Below, one piece after another: positions 13,301 through 20,321 of a stretch of 64,000 nucleotides of DNA. The stretch is taken from the NCBI GenBank assembly GCA_036365455.1, contig JAWQUS010000019.1, positions 11,570,001 to 11,634,000 on the forward strand, given 5' to 3'. The notes under the pieces are model-generated. The model saw nothing but the letters and a program-made list of their open reading frames with translations. It ran no database searches and was not told where the DNA came from. This DNA comes from Macrosoma leucophasiata. Taxonomy: Eukaryota > Arthropoda > Insecta > Lepidoptera > Hedylidae. How positions within the stretch are numbered: position 1 is the stretch's first letter; each line of letters opens with the position of its first letter. The translations under genes and the position numbers were made by a program.

Positions 13301-16300
13301 AGCGTGGTGGAGTAAGCTCCAGGCCTCCCCCCAAAAAAAGGGGAGAGACTCGTGCCCAGCAGTGGGACGTATAATGGGTTGCCATTTTTATCTTAATATA
13401 TATAAATCTCGTGTCACAATGTTTGTCCTCAATGGACTCTTAAACCACTTAACCGATTATAATAAAATTCGCACACCATGTGCAGTTCGATCCAACTTGA
13501 GAGATAGGATAGTTTAAATCTAAAATTATAGCTTTAACTGCCTCAGTAGCGTAGTGGTAGCAGGCCACTACTATTACGCTGGAGGTCCTGGGTTCGATTC
13601 CCGGGTCGGGGACTATCAGAGATAACGGTTTAAAATCCTTTATCTCTGCTTCTATTGGGATTTTTCCATTTTCTGGAAGTTTCCCAGTACCCCGGAGTTT
13701 GGTAATGTGCCCGGAGATGGCAACAGGTTCGCCACCTGTTACATGGGCCAAAACGTAACCGGCGAGTCGTGGGTGTTTGCATGTATGATTGAATGCATGC
13801 ATTTACCTCTGCCTACCCCTTCGGGGATTACAGGTGTGAAGTTACGTTAAAATTATAGTCGCAATTTTAATTTATTGCTAATTATTTGTCTGTTATTATT
13901 TGACAGTCACAATTATCTGTTAACTCCAAATGATTCTAACAGATGTCGATACCTTTCGACTGGGTTGAGTAAGTAATCAATAGATGGCGCTGCTATGGTA
14001 AATCTACAAACATGTCATTTATGCTACATTTAAACAGCATAATTACCACGTGTTGTTGACGCTATAAATTTTTATTTTGTACCTATTGATTTCTGCTTAA
14101 TATCAAGTGTAAGAACATTTTAATTGTGTTCAACGTACTTCCCCTTCAAATCTCAATCCAGTGAATTTGTATACCAACATCAACATTTTCGTCTTTGTTC
14201 GTAAATAATTTCATTGTACTAGAGGGTTATAGTAGTAGAAAGTCAAATAATGAATAGGCTCAATAACTAATGGACCGATTTTTAAAATTCTTTCACTTTT
14301 CGAAAGCTACGTTATCCACGGGTAACATAGGCTATATTTTATTTTGGAAAAAATAGGGTCCCGTAAGATATTTGGGTTTTTCAGACACAAGGTGTAAAAA
14401 ATCAAATCATCAATGCAACATTGCACGGGCCGCTATAATTTAGCATTAAAACACCCACAATGCTCTTAAAATGGTCAAATGATGCAGGTCTGGTTATTAT
14501 TATTATTATACATTTTCCAATATTACTAGATATGTATACAGATACTAGATATGTGTAAGCGTATTTTATTTTAAACCTTGGACACATTATTTCTTTGTGA
14601 GGCAATACGAAGTTTGCCGGGACAGCTAGTTTATTATATGGAAGATGACGATGAATAAATGCTTCCATGAGGAATATGATGAGATGATGGGGTGGCTCCA
14701 GTAAAGCGATGGGGACTTTACTGAAGTTTTTACGAAGTTTTGGAGGCAATACGAAAAATCACTTTTCGCTTCATAATATCACTTTCTTACACTCGTGAAC
14801 ATTATCGAATGCTTTATGATGAGAATCCCACCATTTTTACACATAAAAACGCGACTATACACAAATTTCGAAAATAATATCACGCAGCGACACAGCTCTT
14901 TTCCGCATTCCCGCCAAAACTCCAAGTGTCCCCAACTCAGCATTGAGCTGCCGGATTAATAAACCCGGTGCTGGTATTACGTTGGGAAAAACTAAAACAG
15001 AACACTTAATTTCAAATAAAATATAAATTAACCCCCTTATTCATAAACGTATTTATAGCTAAAGTGTTGCTAATCTCTCCTTTGTCCTTTTCTATCCTGC
15101 ACATTTGACAATGCAACTGACAAAGACAAAAGCATTCCATAGCTAAAACGTATCTATTGTGCGTTTATGAATAAGGGGGTTAGTACATAATTACGATAAA
15201 TTTATGACCGTAACTTCACGCCTGTAATACCCGAAGGGGTAGGCAGAGGTAAATGCATGCATTCATGCATACATGCATACACCCACGATTCGCCGGTTAC
15301 GTTTTTTGGCCCATGTAACAGGTGGCGAGCCTGTTCTGCCTGTTCGCCTGACATCTCCGGGCACATTACCAAACTTCGAGGTACTGGGAAATTTCCAGAA
15401 AATGGAAAAATCCCAATAGAACCAGAGATAAATACCTTACACCATTATCTCTGATAACCCACTACCCGGGAATCGAACCCAGGACCTCAGCGTAGTAGTA
15501 GTGGCCTGCTACCACTAGGCTACCGAGGCAGTTAAATTTATTAATTTTTTGGTAATGCGATGGTGTCTACGCTCGCGAGCTCTGTCACTGGAGCTCTACC
15601 ACCAGTTAAAACTGGTGTTACTTGGCATTTCATAAGAGACATAAATAAACGTAGGTATGTTTTTAAATATTTTGCAGGCTTGTGAAATTCGATCGAGCTT
15701 GGAGAAACTAATCAAAGGAAAATTTGGAATGGTAGACAAAGAGTACGAAGGACCGGATTTGGGCGCGGGTCAGTTGAACATTTCTTAAAATATTATTATT
15801 TCTTTTTTTTTTGACGGCCCGGTTAATCCAGCGGTGTGAGATGACCGTTTGATTCGAAGGGTCGCGGGTTCGATCCCCGCACTGGGACAAATGTTTGTAT
15901 GGCCTACATATATTTGTTTCGGGTCTGGGTGTTTGTGTATGTGTTGTATGTGTACAACGGCACCCCCGACATAGGTTTATACCTACTGTGGGGCTGTGAG
16001 TGTAAGCGTCTTTTTTTTTTTTTTTTTTTTTTTCTATTGGTGGTAGAAAATATTTGCGAATTTCCTAGAAGAGCTTACAGTAGAAGCTCATTATTCGCGC
16101 TTCCTACATTCGCGTTTTCACAAAATGCGACTCAAGTCCTATATTCGCGGCTTAAGATTTCTTTATATATTAATATTATTCATTTTTTTATAAAACTAAC
16201 CTAGAGTAAATAACCACTAATAAATAATATATATTACAAATTAGTATGTTACATGCGAGTTGTTATTTTTCAGGTCGTTGTCTTCGTATAATGCGTTGTA

Positions 16301-17936
16301 TAACATCGGGCCTGTTCCCGCAAGCGGCCTATCTGGCCCCGGACGGGGCTTACCACGCAGTCAGAGGGGCCATATTACATATCAGCCCCGATTCCTGCCT
16401 CTACCACACGCAGCAACCCAAATGGTAAGTTAATACGTTTTTGGGTTCGCTATAATAATTGGAACGTTGAGTCTTGTGAGCGGAGGAACAATAGAGTTTA
16501 ATATTTTAGTTGACTGATAGTTAATACAAGAAAGAAAGAAAATACATTTATTAGGACATACAGGTACACAAAAGTAAACAAAACAGAAAAACAAAAATAT
16601 AGAATTAATTAAAACTAAATACAAAAACTAAATTTTAAAAATTGTCCTAAAGGGTCCCCAACTCAGCATTGTGCCGGATTAATCAACCCGGCGCTGGTAT
16701 TATGTTGGGGCCTTTTACTGTGACACTACGGATGCCCAACTGCTGCCAATTCAGAGCTGAAGTTAAAAAAAAAAGACTAACTTTAAATAATTTTAAAATA
16801 ATAATATAAATTAAAGAAAAATGGAAAGAAAAATTTGACTTCAGGCGAGACACGAACTCGCGGCCTACTGGGAATCTAGTCCAACCGCTCTTCCAATTGA
16901 GCTACTGAAGTCCTGCCCGATTTGTCGAATCTTTCCTTCACATCTATTGCATTGCTTTATGGTAGCAGCAGCGCCATCTATTGCCAACTATGCTAGTTAG
17001 TTAGTTATTTAATCAATTGGAAATACCTAATAGAATTTGCTTGTGATAGGTCAACAAAATATAAAATTATAGCGAATAACAACTGATACGTTGTTTAATA
17101 TGTGTAAGTAAACAAAAATAAAATAAGTAATGGTCCAAAAATACCTCATAATAAAAATTGGTATCAACAGAATGTTTCATGATATGTTCATAGGTTTTCG
17201 CGAGCTACACTCATTGAAATAAAACTATTTTTACGGACTTATCTCGCTAAAGACTGTTTCTTACTCCCTTTTTCAAACGGCAAGATAAGACTAAATAAAA
17301 TTATATGAGACATTCTTTGTTTTTCACTGGCAGAGTTCCAAAGTCCACATTATTTCGATCGATTCTAGATCGCTTCCGATCTACACCAGCCGAGGAGCCA
17401 TGCGCGCTTATAATAAATAATAATAATAATGGCAACCCATTATACGTCCCACTGCTGGGCACGAGTCTCTCCCCTTTCTGGGGGGCGGCCTGGAGCTTAC
17501 TCCACCACGCTGCTCCAATGCGGATTGGTGGAGGTGGGTGGGTTAGTGGCCAACCCACTGTCGGATATTTCCAAACCGCCCATAAGGCCTCCCACAAGGT
17601 TTGACGACTGCTATCTATCGATGGCAACCGGGACCGACGGCTCAACGTGCCCTCCGAAGCACGGAAACGCGTTTTTAATTTGCCACTAGCGGTCACCCAT
17701 CACATCCCCGACCGCGCCCGTAGTGCTTAACCGAGTAGATCGCTTACGATCTACACAAGCCGCGGGGCCATGCGCGCTTCACCACGAATATGTTCTAATG
17801 TTATTTTTATTATTTCCCCAGGGTGGTGTTCGCGAGTGTTCAGAGTAGCGGGGACAAGACGTACATGCGGGACGTGATGACTATCGACAAGCAGTGGCTT
17901 ATCGACACTGCACCTCACTATTATAGAGAGACCTAG
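1094..17936 (+). CDS. DHX35: DEAH-box RNA helicase, DHX35-like, C-terminal 434 residues (9 exons; 5' part outside window)
   Basis: Join 1094-1340, 2761-2902, 7418-7537, 8691-8857, 11151-11278, 12359-12502, 15678-15768, 16274-16424, 17822-17936. The 1305 nt read in one frame through every GT-AG junction and end in TAG. The product holds the second RecA-like domain with motif V (ATNIAETSVTIPGI) and motif VI (QRAGRSGRTGRG), then winged-helix, ratchet and OB-fold regions in the order usual for DEAH/RHA helicases. The family uses NTP hydrolysis to remodel RNA; DHX35 is a nuclear protein found with spliceosomes. Assignment to DHX35 rests on the run PPEMCRSDLSAVTLQLKALG, the ending YMRDV..I...WL...APHYY and the short tail after the OB-fold. 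The human protein is about 700 residues, so roughly 270 N-terminal residues (motifs I-III) lie upstream. Introns carry many SINE, LINE and MITE insertions, none of which breaks an exon. Seen: the splice structure and motifs. Inferred: orthology. Confidence 0.9.
1375..1500 (+). repeat. Repeat shared with 54600-54700
   Basis: Common text CTTCTACTGGAAGAGAATTC and CCGAACAATGGCGGTCAAAC. Direct orientation. Unknown family. Confidence 0.55.
1612..1992. mobile_element. tRNA-like repeat, head-to-head inverted pair
   Basis: A - strand piece (1612-1768) is followed by a full + strand unit (1771-1990) with the tRNA-like block ACTTCAGTAGCTCAATTGGA...CTCGCCTGAAGT. The flanks share about ATGTGTTTTT, a probable target duplication. 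Confidence 0.75.
2130..2320 (-). repeat. Interspersed repeat with GGGCCACCTGATGGAAAGTGG core, copy 1
   Basis: Complement reads GACAGACAAGCAGACGGGCC, ACCAGGGGAGTTGCCAACG, CTGAAGGACTCTTTT. Same text at 45857-46045 and 53150-53345; widely seen style in lepidopteran DNA. Confidence 0.65.
2618..2725 (+). mobile_element. SINE head joined to a 280-bp-retroposon end
   Basis: GCCTCAGTAGCTTAGTGGTA...TACGCTGGAG is the head of the tRNA SINE; it breaks off at 2664 and continues as the CCGCGAGCTCTGTCACTGG end of the 280-bp retroposon. It ends 36 bp before helicase exon b. Confidence 0.65.
2761..2902 (+). CDS. DHX35: DHX35-like exon b: motif VI
   Basis: Acceptor TTACGTTCGCAG, donor GTATCT. It encodes VIDCGFHKLPYFEPSLGVEC and motif VI at 2856-2891, which carries the arginine finger. 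It is GC-rich compared with the flanking introns. The split arginine codon AG|G is completed by the next exon. Confidence 0.9.
3220..3410 (+). repeat. Repeat shared with 8460-8630
   Basis: Both carry GATCACGCCCCCGACG, GGGGGCAGATAGGCC, a C run, and TCACGCGCGGAGGGAGGGAT. Function unknown; about 180 bp, GC-rich. Confidence 0.6.
5610..5905 (-). mobile_element. tRNA-like 305-bp repeat, single copy
   Basis: CTTCAGGCGAGGCTCGAACT to CTTAATAATTG and a T run; inserted between the ORF1 and ORF2 remnants of the LINE at 4291-7300. Confidence 0.78.
6269..6640 (+). mobile_element. 5S rRNA-derived SINE, copy 1 (inside a LINE endonuclease)
   Basis: About 350 bp starting GAAGCGCGCATGGCCCAGCG. The first 130 bp match 5S rRNA in order: GCACTACGGGCGCGGTCGGG and GATGGGTGACCGC correspond to the 5S internal promoter (box A, intermediate element, box C). 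It ends CAGCAGTGGGACGTATAATG with an ATT repeat tail. It is flanked by copies of about TATGTTAATA and splits the endonuclease frame of the LINE at 4291-7300. Confidence 0.85.
7020..7216 (-). mobile_element. tRNA-headed SINE (CCGGTTAATCCAGCGG family), copy 1
   Basis: Reverse complement: GTCCAGCGGTGTGAGACGAC (A box region), GGGTTCGATCCCCGCACC (B box), then ATATTTGTTTCGGGTCTCGG and CCTACTGTGGGGCTGTGAGT. About 200 bp. Inserted in the LINE at 4291-7300. Confidence 0.8.
7418..7537 (+). CDS. DHX35: DHX35-like exon c: start of winged-helix region
   Basis: Acceptor TTTTCCTTTCAG, donor GTGAGG. It encodes LYTEAEYDKMP, then PPEMCRSDLSAVTLQLKALG, the strongly conserved linker after motif VI in DEAH helicases. 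The preceding intron of about 4.5 kb holds a LINE remnant and at least four SINE insertions. Confidence 0.92.
7568..7700 (-). mobile_element. LINE 3'-end fragment (same family as 63303-63695)
   Basis: Reverse complement reads ATGAAGAGAATGATGAAGG...GACGAGGCACGAGAGG and the terminal GCCTACCCC block. It lies about 30 nt inside the intron after helicase exon c. Confidence 0.75.
7816..8280 (-). pseudogene. RTE-like LINE 3' end with (ATG/CAT) microsatellite tail
   Basis: Open frame on the - strand from 8280 to 7834, coding TYSAETWSLTTGLLRKFEVT, LLDRIRNEEIRRRTKVADI, the C-terminal end of an RTE-type reverse transcriptase protein common in Lepidoptera. It is followed by the tail CAGCAGTGGACGTCTTATGG and a GAT repeat. 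It is 5' truncated, near 8281. Confidence 0.85.
8460..8630 (+). repeat. Repeat shared with 3220-3410
   Basis: Second copy of that GC-rich repeat, 60 bp before helicase exon d. Confidence 0.6.
8691..8857 (+). CDS. DHX35: DHX35-like exon d: winged-helix/ratchet region
   Basis: Acceptor TTTATTCCTCAG, donor GTGAGT. It encodes FTFPTPPPAKCLLAALETLY and, further on, LTDDVGLKMAELPLKPMCAK, matching the helical 'A L..LG.L.....T..G..MA..PL.P...K' pattern of the HA2 domain. Confidence 0.92.
8975..9425 (-). mobile_element. 280-bp retroposon, two partial copies in tandem
   Basis: One at 8975-9220 (to CTGAAGCTCTACC) and a second, more diverged, at 9221-9425 (GATGACTGCAGCCTATAGAC onward). Confidence 0.72.
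9505..9565. repeat. Imperfect hairpin around ACCTCC
   Basis: TTGCATTACCACTCTATGTG... pairs with ...CACATAGTGTGGGGATGCAA around a 4-5 nt loop (stem about 25 bp, few mismatches). Bordered by A and T runs. Confidence 0.6.
9651..9810. mobile_element. MITE with ~33-bp inverted ends
   Basis: Ends AGCTTGTCTAAGCTGAAATG... and the complement of ...CATTTCAGCTTAGACGAGCT match over about 33 bp with one difference (C/T). Total 160 bp. Single copy in the window. Confidence 0.75.
9820..10330. other. Helicase intron segment; nothing recognised
   Basis: Between a MITE and a degenerate repeat. No long frame; it resembles mobile-element 5' leader sequence (GTGAAATAGAATAACAGTGC) but I cannot name it. Confidence 0.3.
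10390..10760 (+). repeat. Repeat shared with 14240-14405 (Helitron-like or LINE-derived)
   Basis: Both contain ATAATGAATAGGCTCAATAA, CGAAAGCTACATTATTCACG or equivalent, ATAGGCTATATTTTATTTTG, and GATATTTGGGTTTTTCAGAC. Similar pieces ('gcccgcg...', 'aaatcggttcagcag') are at 58390-58610 and 58995-59225. Confidence 0.55.
11151..11278 (+). CDS. DHX35: DHX35-like exon e: HA2 region
   Basis: Acceptor TGTGTTGCAG, donor GTATGA. It encodes EYGCIDEGLSIVAMLHVDGI, the 'GC..E.L.I.AM' signature of the HA2 domain, and ends in phase 0 after ISRRNFE. Confidence 0.9.
11289..11636 (+). mobile_element. 5S rRNA-derived SINE, copy 2
   Basis: Begins about 10 bases after helicase exon e with AGCGCGCATGGCCCCGCGGC. 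5S-like block at 11330-11420, body CCTTGTCGGAGGCCTTATGG, end CAGCAGTGGGACGTGTCAAG. A 280-bp retroposon is joined at its 3' end. Confidence 0.82.
11640..11931 (-). mobile_element. 280-bp retroposon copy
   Basis: Complete copy; T run at 11641 is the complement of its A tail. Directly follows a 5S-SINE. Confidence 0.8.
11945..12325 (+). pseudogene. LINE ORF2 C-terminus with ATA/AAT tail
   Basis: A frame over 11968-12194 reads YIDLRDEIIRMWRLHKVDIV, PIVLSTTAVIPKQLHQSLK, ending VRKFLNT and a stop. 'DLRDEI.RMW....IVP.V.S.TG.IP..L..SL' is the well-known tail of a LINE reverse transcriptase family. A 3' UTR of about 100 nt and an ATAATAATAATGG tail follow. Confidence 0.72.
12359..12502 (+). CDS. DHX35: DHX35-like exon f: ratchet helices
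   Basis: Acceptor CATGTTTCAG, donor GTGAGC. It encodes VAEGDIIMYLNILDSYLK and later CKDWCHKMYLNYRVVEK. This corresponds to the 'EGDH.T.LN.Y......W C..N(F/Y)LNYR' block of DEAH helicases; here the usual H/L pair is IIMY. Confidence 0.92.
12595..12790 (-). mobile_element. 280-bp retroposon copy, 5' truncated
   Basis: GCAAACAAGCATGCAGTTCA to ATCACTACCATTTAACGG. Confidence 0.75.
12795..12940 (-). mobile_element. LINE 3' UTR fragment (same family as 16528-16720)
   Basis: Shares GAAAGAAAGCAAAATACATT, TAGAATTAA and GTCCCCAA with the copy at 16528. Confidence 0.5.
13029..13395 (+). mobile_element. 5S rRNA-derived SINE, copy 3
   Basis: Full length, closest to the 5S sequence: GGTTAAGCACTACGGGCGCG then GTAGTGTGATGGGTGACCGC. 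Ends GGGACGTATAATGGGTTGCC. Flanks: helicase intron after exon f. Confidence 0.85.
13538..13855 (+). mobile_element. tRNA-headed SINE (TGCCTCAGTAGC family), copy 1
   Basis: Head with A box (GTAGCGTAGTGGTAGCAGGC) and B box (GGTTCGATTCCCGGG), a 170-bp body with TTTTCCATTTTCTGGAAG and CCACCTGTTACATGGGCC, and a tail CTCTGCCTACCCCTTCGGGG...GTGTGAAGTTACGT. Full length about 315 bp. Confidence 0.82.
14240..14405 (+). repeat. Second copy of the 10390-10760 repeat
   Basis: ATGAATAGGCTCAATAACTA to AGACACAAGGTGTAAAAAAT. Confidence 0.55.
14930..15010 (-). mobile_element. LINE 3' UTR fragment (same family)
   Basis: Shares GTGTCCCCAACTCAGCATTG and GCTGGTATTACGTTGGG with 16650-16715. Confidence 0.5.
15031..15180. 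mobile_element. MITE with CCCCCTTATTCATAAACG ends, copy 1
   Basis: 150 bp, near-palindromic ends CCCCCTTATTCATAAACG, TA on both sides (15029-15030, 15181-15182): a Tc1/mariner-type MITE. Confidence 0.82.
15208..15535 (-). mobile_element. tRNA-headed SINE (TGCCTCAGTAGC family), copy 2
   Basis: Same element inverted: GTAACTTCACGCCTGTAATA at the left, head at the right with ACTACTACTACGCTGAGG. Full length. Confidence 0.82.
15548..15607 (-). mobile_element. 280-bp retroposon, 5' end only
   Basis: GTAATGCGATGGTGTCTACG to CTCTACCACCAGT. Confidence 0.6.
15678..15768 (+). CDS. DHX35: DHX35-like exon g: helical linker before OB-fold
   Basis: Acceptor ATATTTTGCAG, donor GTCAGT. It encodes ACEIRSSLEKLIKGKFGMVD and a short acidic stretch. 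It ends after the first base of a glycine codon. The GTCAGT donor is less usual, but the phase and downstream homology support it. Confidence 0.88.
15812..16032 (+). mobile_element. tRNA-headed SINE (CCGGTTAATCCAGCGG family), copy 2
   Basis: ACGGCCCGGTTAATCCAGCG to GGGGCTGTGAGTGTAAGCG, then a long T run. The best-kept head in the window. Confidence 0.82.
16274..16424 (+). CDS. DHX35: DHX35-like exon h: OB-fold
   Basis: Acceptor GTTATTTTTCAG, donor GTAAGT. It encodes RCLRIMRCITSGLFPQAAYL, then YHAVRGAILHISPDSCLYH. This matches the OB-fold 'I..CI.SG(F/L)F..AA........Y........HP.S.L' pattern. Confidence 0.92.
16528..16720 (-). mobile_element. LINE 3' UTR with AATAAATG...TTTCTTTCTTTC end
   Basis: Reverse complement: CCCCAACATAATACCAGCGC, GCTGAGTTGGGGACCC, then AATAAATGTATTTTCTTTC. 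Related pieces occur at 12795-12935 and 14930-15010. Looks like a 3' UTR of a poly(A)/pyrimidine-ended LINE. Confidence 0.55.
16803..17000 (-). mobile_element. tRNA-like repeat, single truncated copy
   Basis: GACTTCAGGCGAGACACGAA...GAGCTACTGAAGTCC, body to TTGCCAACTATGCTAGTTAG, then it stops. Confidence 0.75.
16990..17340 (-). mobile_element. Jockey-like LINE 3' UTR, third copy (partial)
   Basis: Shares GAATAACAACTGATACGTTG and the GGACCATT...CTTATTTTATTTT stretch with 18220-18490. It is cut by a 5S-SINE cluster from 17345. Confidence 0.65.
17345..17785 (-). mobile_element. 5S rRNA-derived SINE, copy 4 with an extra 5' head
   Basis: A full - strand copy (17410-17785) plus a separate short head fragment at 17345-17408 (GATCGCTTCCGATCTACACC in + strand). 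It lies 36 bp before the last helicase exon. Confidence 0.82.
17822..17936 (+). CDS. DHX35: DHX35-like exon i: C-terminal exon with stop
   Basis: Acceptor TTATTTCCCCAG. It encodes VVFASVQSSGDKTYMRDVMT, then IDKQWLIDTAPHYYRET and TAG at 17934-17936. 'YMRDVT.I...WL...AP.F/YY' is the canonical end of the OB-fold. The protein ends only three residues after PHYY, shorter than the ~20-residue extension of vertebrate DHX35. Confidence 0.92.
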
Positions 17937-18136
17937 AATCTACGTATACAGAATTATAATTTACTTTTAGAATTGTCCCCAATATTAGGCTCCGTAGCCT
18001 AATGTCAAAAAAAGTGAATCTTAAAAAGAAAACGTGTTTCCGTGTCCATCTTTCACAGAGTTTCGAAAACCAACGTAATTTTTTGGATTATTCAAGTTGT
18101 TCTCAAATTGATGAAAGATATTTTATAAAATATGTA

Positions 18137-18212
18137 GCCTCTTTACAAGAATAATGTGACATTTCATCTAAATCGTTCTATATGAAATGCAACATTATTC
18201 TTGTAAAGAGGC
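18137..18212. ncRNA. Long hairpin in helicase 3' flank (pre-miRNA-like or fold-back element)
   Basis: Arms of 31 nt (18137-18167 and 18182-18212) pair at 29 positions around a 14-nt AT-rich loop. The arm starts GCCTCTTTACAAGAATAATG. It begins 201 nt after the stop codon of the helicase. Size and near-perfect pairing fit a miRNA precursor or a tiny MITE; no second copy was seen in the window. Confidence 0.45.
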
Positions 18213-18219
18213 GATGTAT

Positions 18220-18935
18220 ATATTTCAAACTCAAACTCAAAAATTTATTTAATCACTTGTAAATAATAGAATTTGCTTGTGATAGGTCAAATTACAAAAT
18301 TTAAAATTAAATCGAATAACAACTGATACGTTGATTAATATGTTAAAGTAAACAAAAATAAATAATAATAATAATGGTCCAAAAATACTTAATAATAAAA
18401 ATAGGTATCAACAGAATGTTCCATACTCTCTTTTACAAATGGCAAGACAAGACTAAACATAAAAATATGGGACATTCTTTGTCATTCTTACGGCCCTGTA
18501 ATTTCCGGCACAGAGGCATAAGACCTTAGGCCTCAGGAGTGGTAACACATCTGCATTTTGACCTTGGTCTATATGTGGGTGTCTATAGGCTGCAGTCATC
18601 ACTTAACATCAATGTGAACTGTATGCTTGTTTACCACTTCAATTACATTAAAAAAAAAAATCACTGGCATCGTTCTAAACCCCACATTATTGAGAAAAAA
18701 CCTGCCAAAACAAAACTCAGTACAGTAACTTTTCTAAATATATTCCTTACAACTATTTTGCACAATATGACTCATATAACTATGTTTTACAATATCTAGT
18801 ACAATGCACGATTTCACAAAATTATTGTTTAAAGTCTTGTGGAGCTAGACTAGCATTTGTCCAGGCATCTCTATCCTTTAGATAGTCGTCGAGTCTATAG
18901 TACGCATTTTTACATATATCTTTAAGTTCCTGTTG
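18220..18935 (-). pseudogene. Jockey-like LINE 3' end, second copy, split by a retroposon
   Basis: Same sequence as 52570-53125 on the opposite strand: the ORF end at 18838-18935 (CTTGTGGAGCTAGACTAGC in + strand), the UTR at 18220-18487 and 18650-18838, interrupted by the 280-bp retroposon at 18488-18652. It abuts a MITE at 18936. Confidence 0.72.
18488..18652 (+). mobile_element. 280-bp retroposon, 3' part
   Basis: TTACGGCCCTGTAATTTCCG to a run of A; inserted into the antisense Jockey-like 3' UTR. Confidence 0.75.
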
Positions 18936-19408
18936 AAAGGAGATGTTGCAAACTCGGCCCTGGTTCGTACACGTCCTCAAAAAATGGGTAAATTAAAGAA
19001 GAATCTATAAAAAATACAATTAATTTATTCAAGAATATATTTTAGAGTTACAACCACATTTAATTCAAACGATTTTATCATTTTCAACTATGTTAAACAT
19101 GGCGGCGATACAGCCGACACTTGGCATCAATCGATTTTGATAGTATTTAGAAAATATTACTTTTTTCTCCAAGTTCTATAATCAAAATACAATTTAAAAA
19201 ATGAAAATGTCAAAATGACATCGCCCGCCATATTCGCCATGTTAGTTTTGAGTTGCAATTCTAACTGCAAATTATGTTTTGTAACTGCAAACAAAGCTAA
19301 ATAAGTGAAAATATGCAGTAAAAAACGTTTTTATATCGATTTTGCCTGTTAATGATATTGTGTACAATACATGGCCGGAGGTCCATACATTTTTGCAACA
19401 TCTCCTTT
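18936..19408. mobile_element. MITE with AAAGGAGATGTTGCAA inverted ends, copy 1
   Basis: 473 bp bounded by AAAGGAGATGTTGCAA and its complement. Internal text includes GGTTCGTACACGTCCTC and CATGGCCGGAGGTCCATAC. The flanks show no clear target duplication. Confidence 0.78.
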
Positions 19409-19769
19409 GTACTGATATTTAGATTAAGTGTTGTAAACTTGTACATATAGTACATTTAAATAAAGGCTATTTTTATTATTATTATTATGTTTTATTTATC
19501 CTATTTTAAATTACTTAAATGCACTTTTACAACTATAATAATATTATAAAGAGGTATAGTTCGTATCTTTGATTGTTTGTTTGTTTGTAGGTCTAATCTT
19601 CGGAAATACTGTTTGACTAACATTGCACCTGTGCGAAGCCGCTAGTAACCTAAACAACTATACATCGAACTGATGGTAGAGCTCCAGTGACGGAGCATAG
19701 TAATATAAAGTATAATAAATAGGTAATGCGGTGGGCATTATCTATTTATTATACTTGTAACTAAATAGA

Positions 19770-20085
19770 CTGCCTCGGTAGCCTAGTGGTAGCAGGCCAC
19801 TACAACTACGCTGAGGTCCTGGGTTCTATTCCCGGGTAGGGGGTTATCAGAGGTAATGGTGTAAAGGCCTTTATCTTTGGTTCTATTGAGATTTTTCCAT
19901 TTTCTTGAAGTTTCCCAGTACCTCGAAGTTTGGTAATGTGCCCGGAGATGTCAACAGGCTCGCCACCTGTTACATGGGCCAAAACGTAACCGGCGAATCG
20001 TGGGTGTTTGCATGTATGCTTGAATGCATGCATTTACCTCTGCCTACCCCTTAGGGGATTACAGGCGTGAAGTTACGAAGTTACG
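19770..20085 (+). mobile_element. tRNA-headed SINE (TGCCTCAGTAGC family), copy 3
   Basis: Head CTGCCTCGGTAGCCTAGTGG, body and tail complete (CTCTGCCTACCCCTTAGGGG). Confidence 0.82.
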
Positions 20086-20097
20086 TGTAACTAAATA

Positions 20098-20214
20098 AAT
20101 GGTAGTGTTCAGCACTATCGTGTTCCTTGGTCTTTGTGTGGATGTCTATAGGCTGCAGTCATCACTTAACATCAATGTGAACTGCATGCTTGTTTGCGAC
20201 TTCCATTACATAAA
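20098..20214 (+). mobile_element. 280-bp retroposon, internally deleted
   Basis: GGTAGTGTTCAGCACTATCG jumps to CTTGGTCTTTGTGTGGATG and runs to the A tail. Confidence 0.7.
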
Positions 20215-20321
20215 AAATAATATATATACCGGCCGAATTGAGAACCTCCTCGTTTTTGAACTCAGTTATGAACAAAGGTAAAGTTCCAAGTGTAGGAGCT
20301 CGAAGACGTAAGCTCCACCGT

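Larger units (their letters stand above)
17937..19470 (+). other. 3' flank / probable 3' UTR of the helicase gene
   Basis: After the stop there is no AATAAA in the first 300 nt. The segment holds a long hairpin (18137-18212), an antisense LINE 3' end with a retroposon inside it, and a MITE. An AATAAA followed by a (TTA) run occurs at about 19455. The transcript end cannot be fixed from sequence. Confidence 0.35.

Noticed and set aside
13538..13615. tRNA gene call for the CAGTAGCGTAGTGGTAGC head
   Set aside because: It is the head of a 315-bp SINE present in at least four full copies with LINE-type tails.
17301..17696. 131-codon - strand frame
   Set aside because: Lies in a 5S-SINE copy; identical phrases (WPLTHPPPPI) appear in other copies, so it is a repeat translation.
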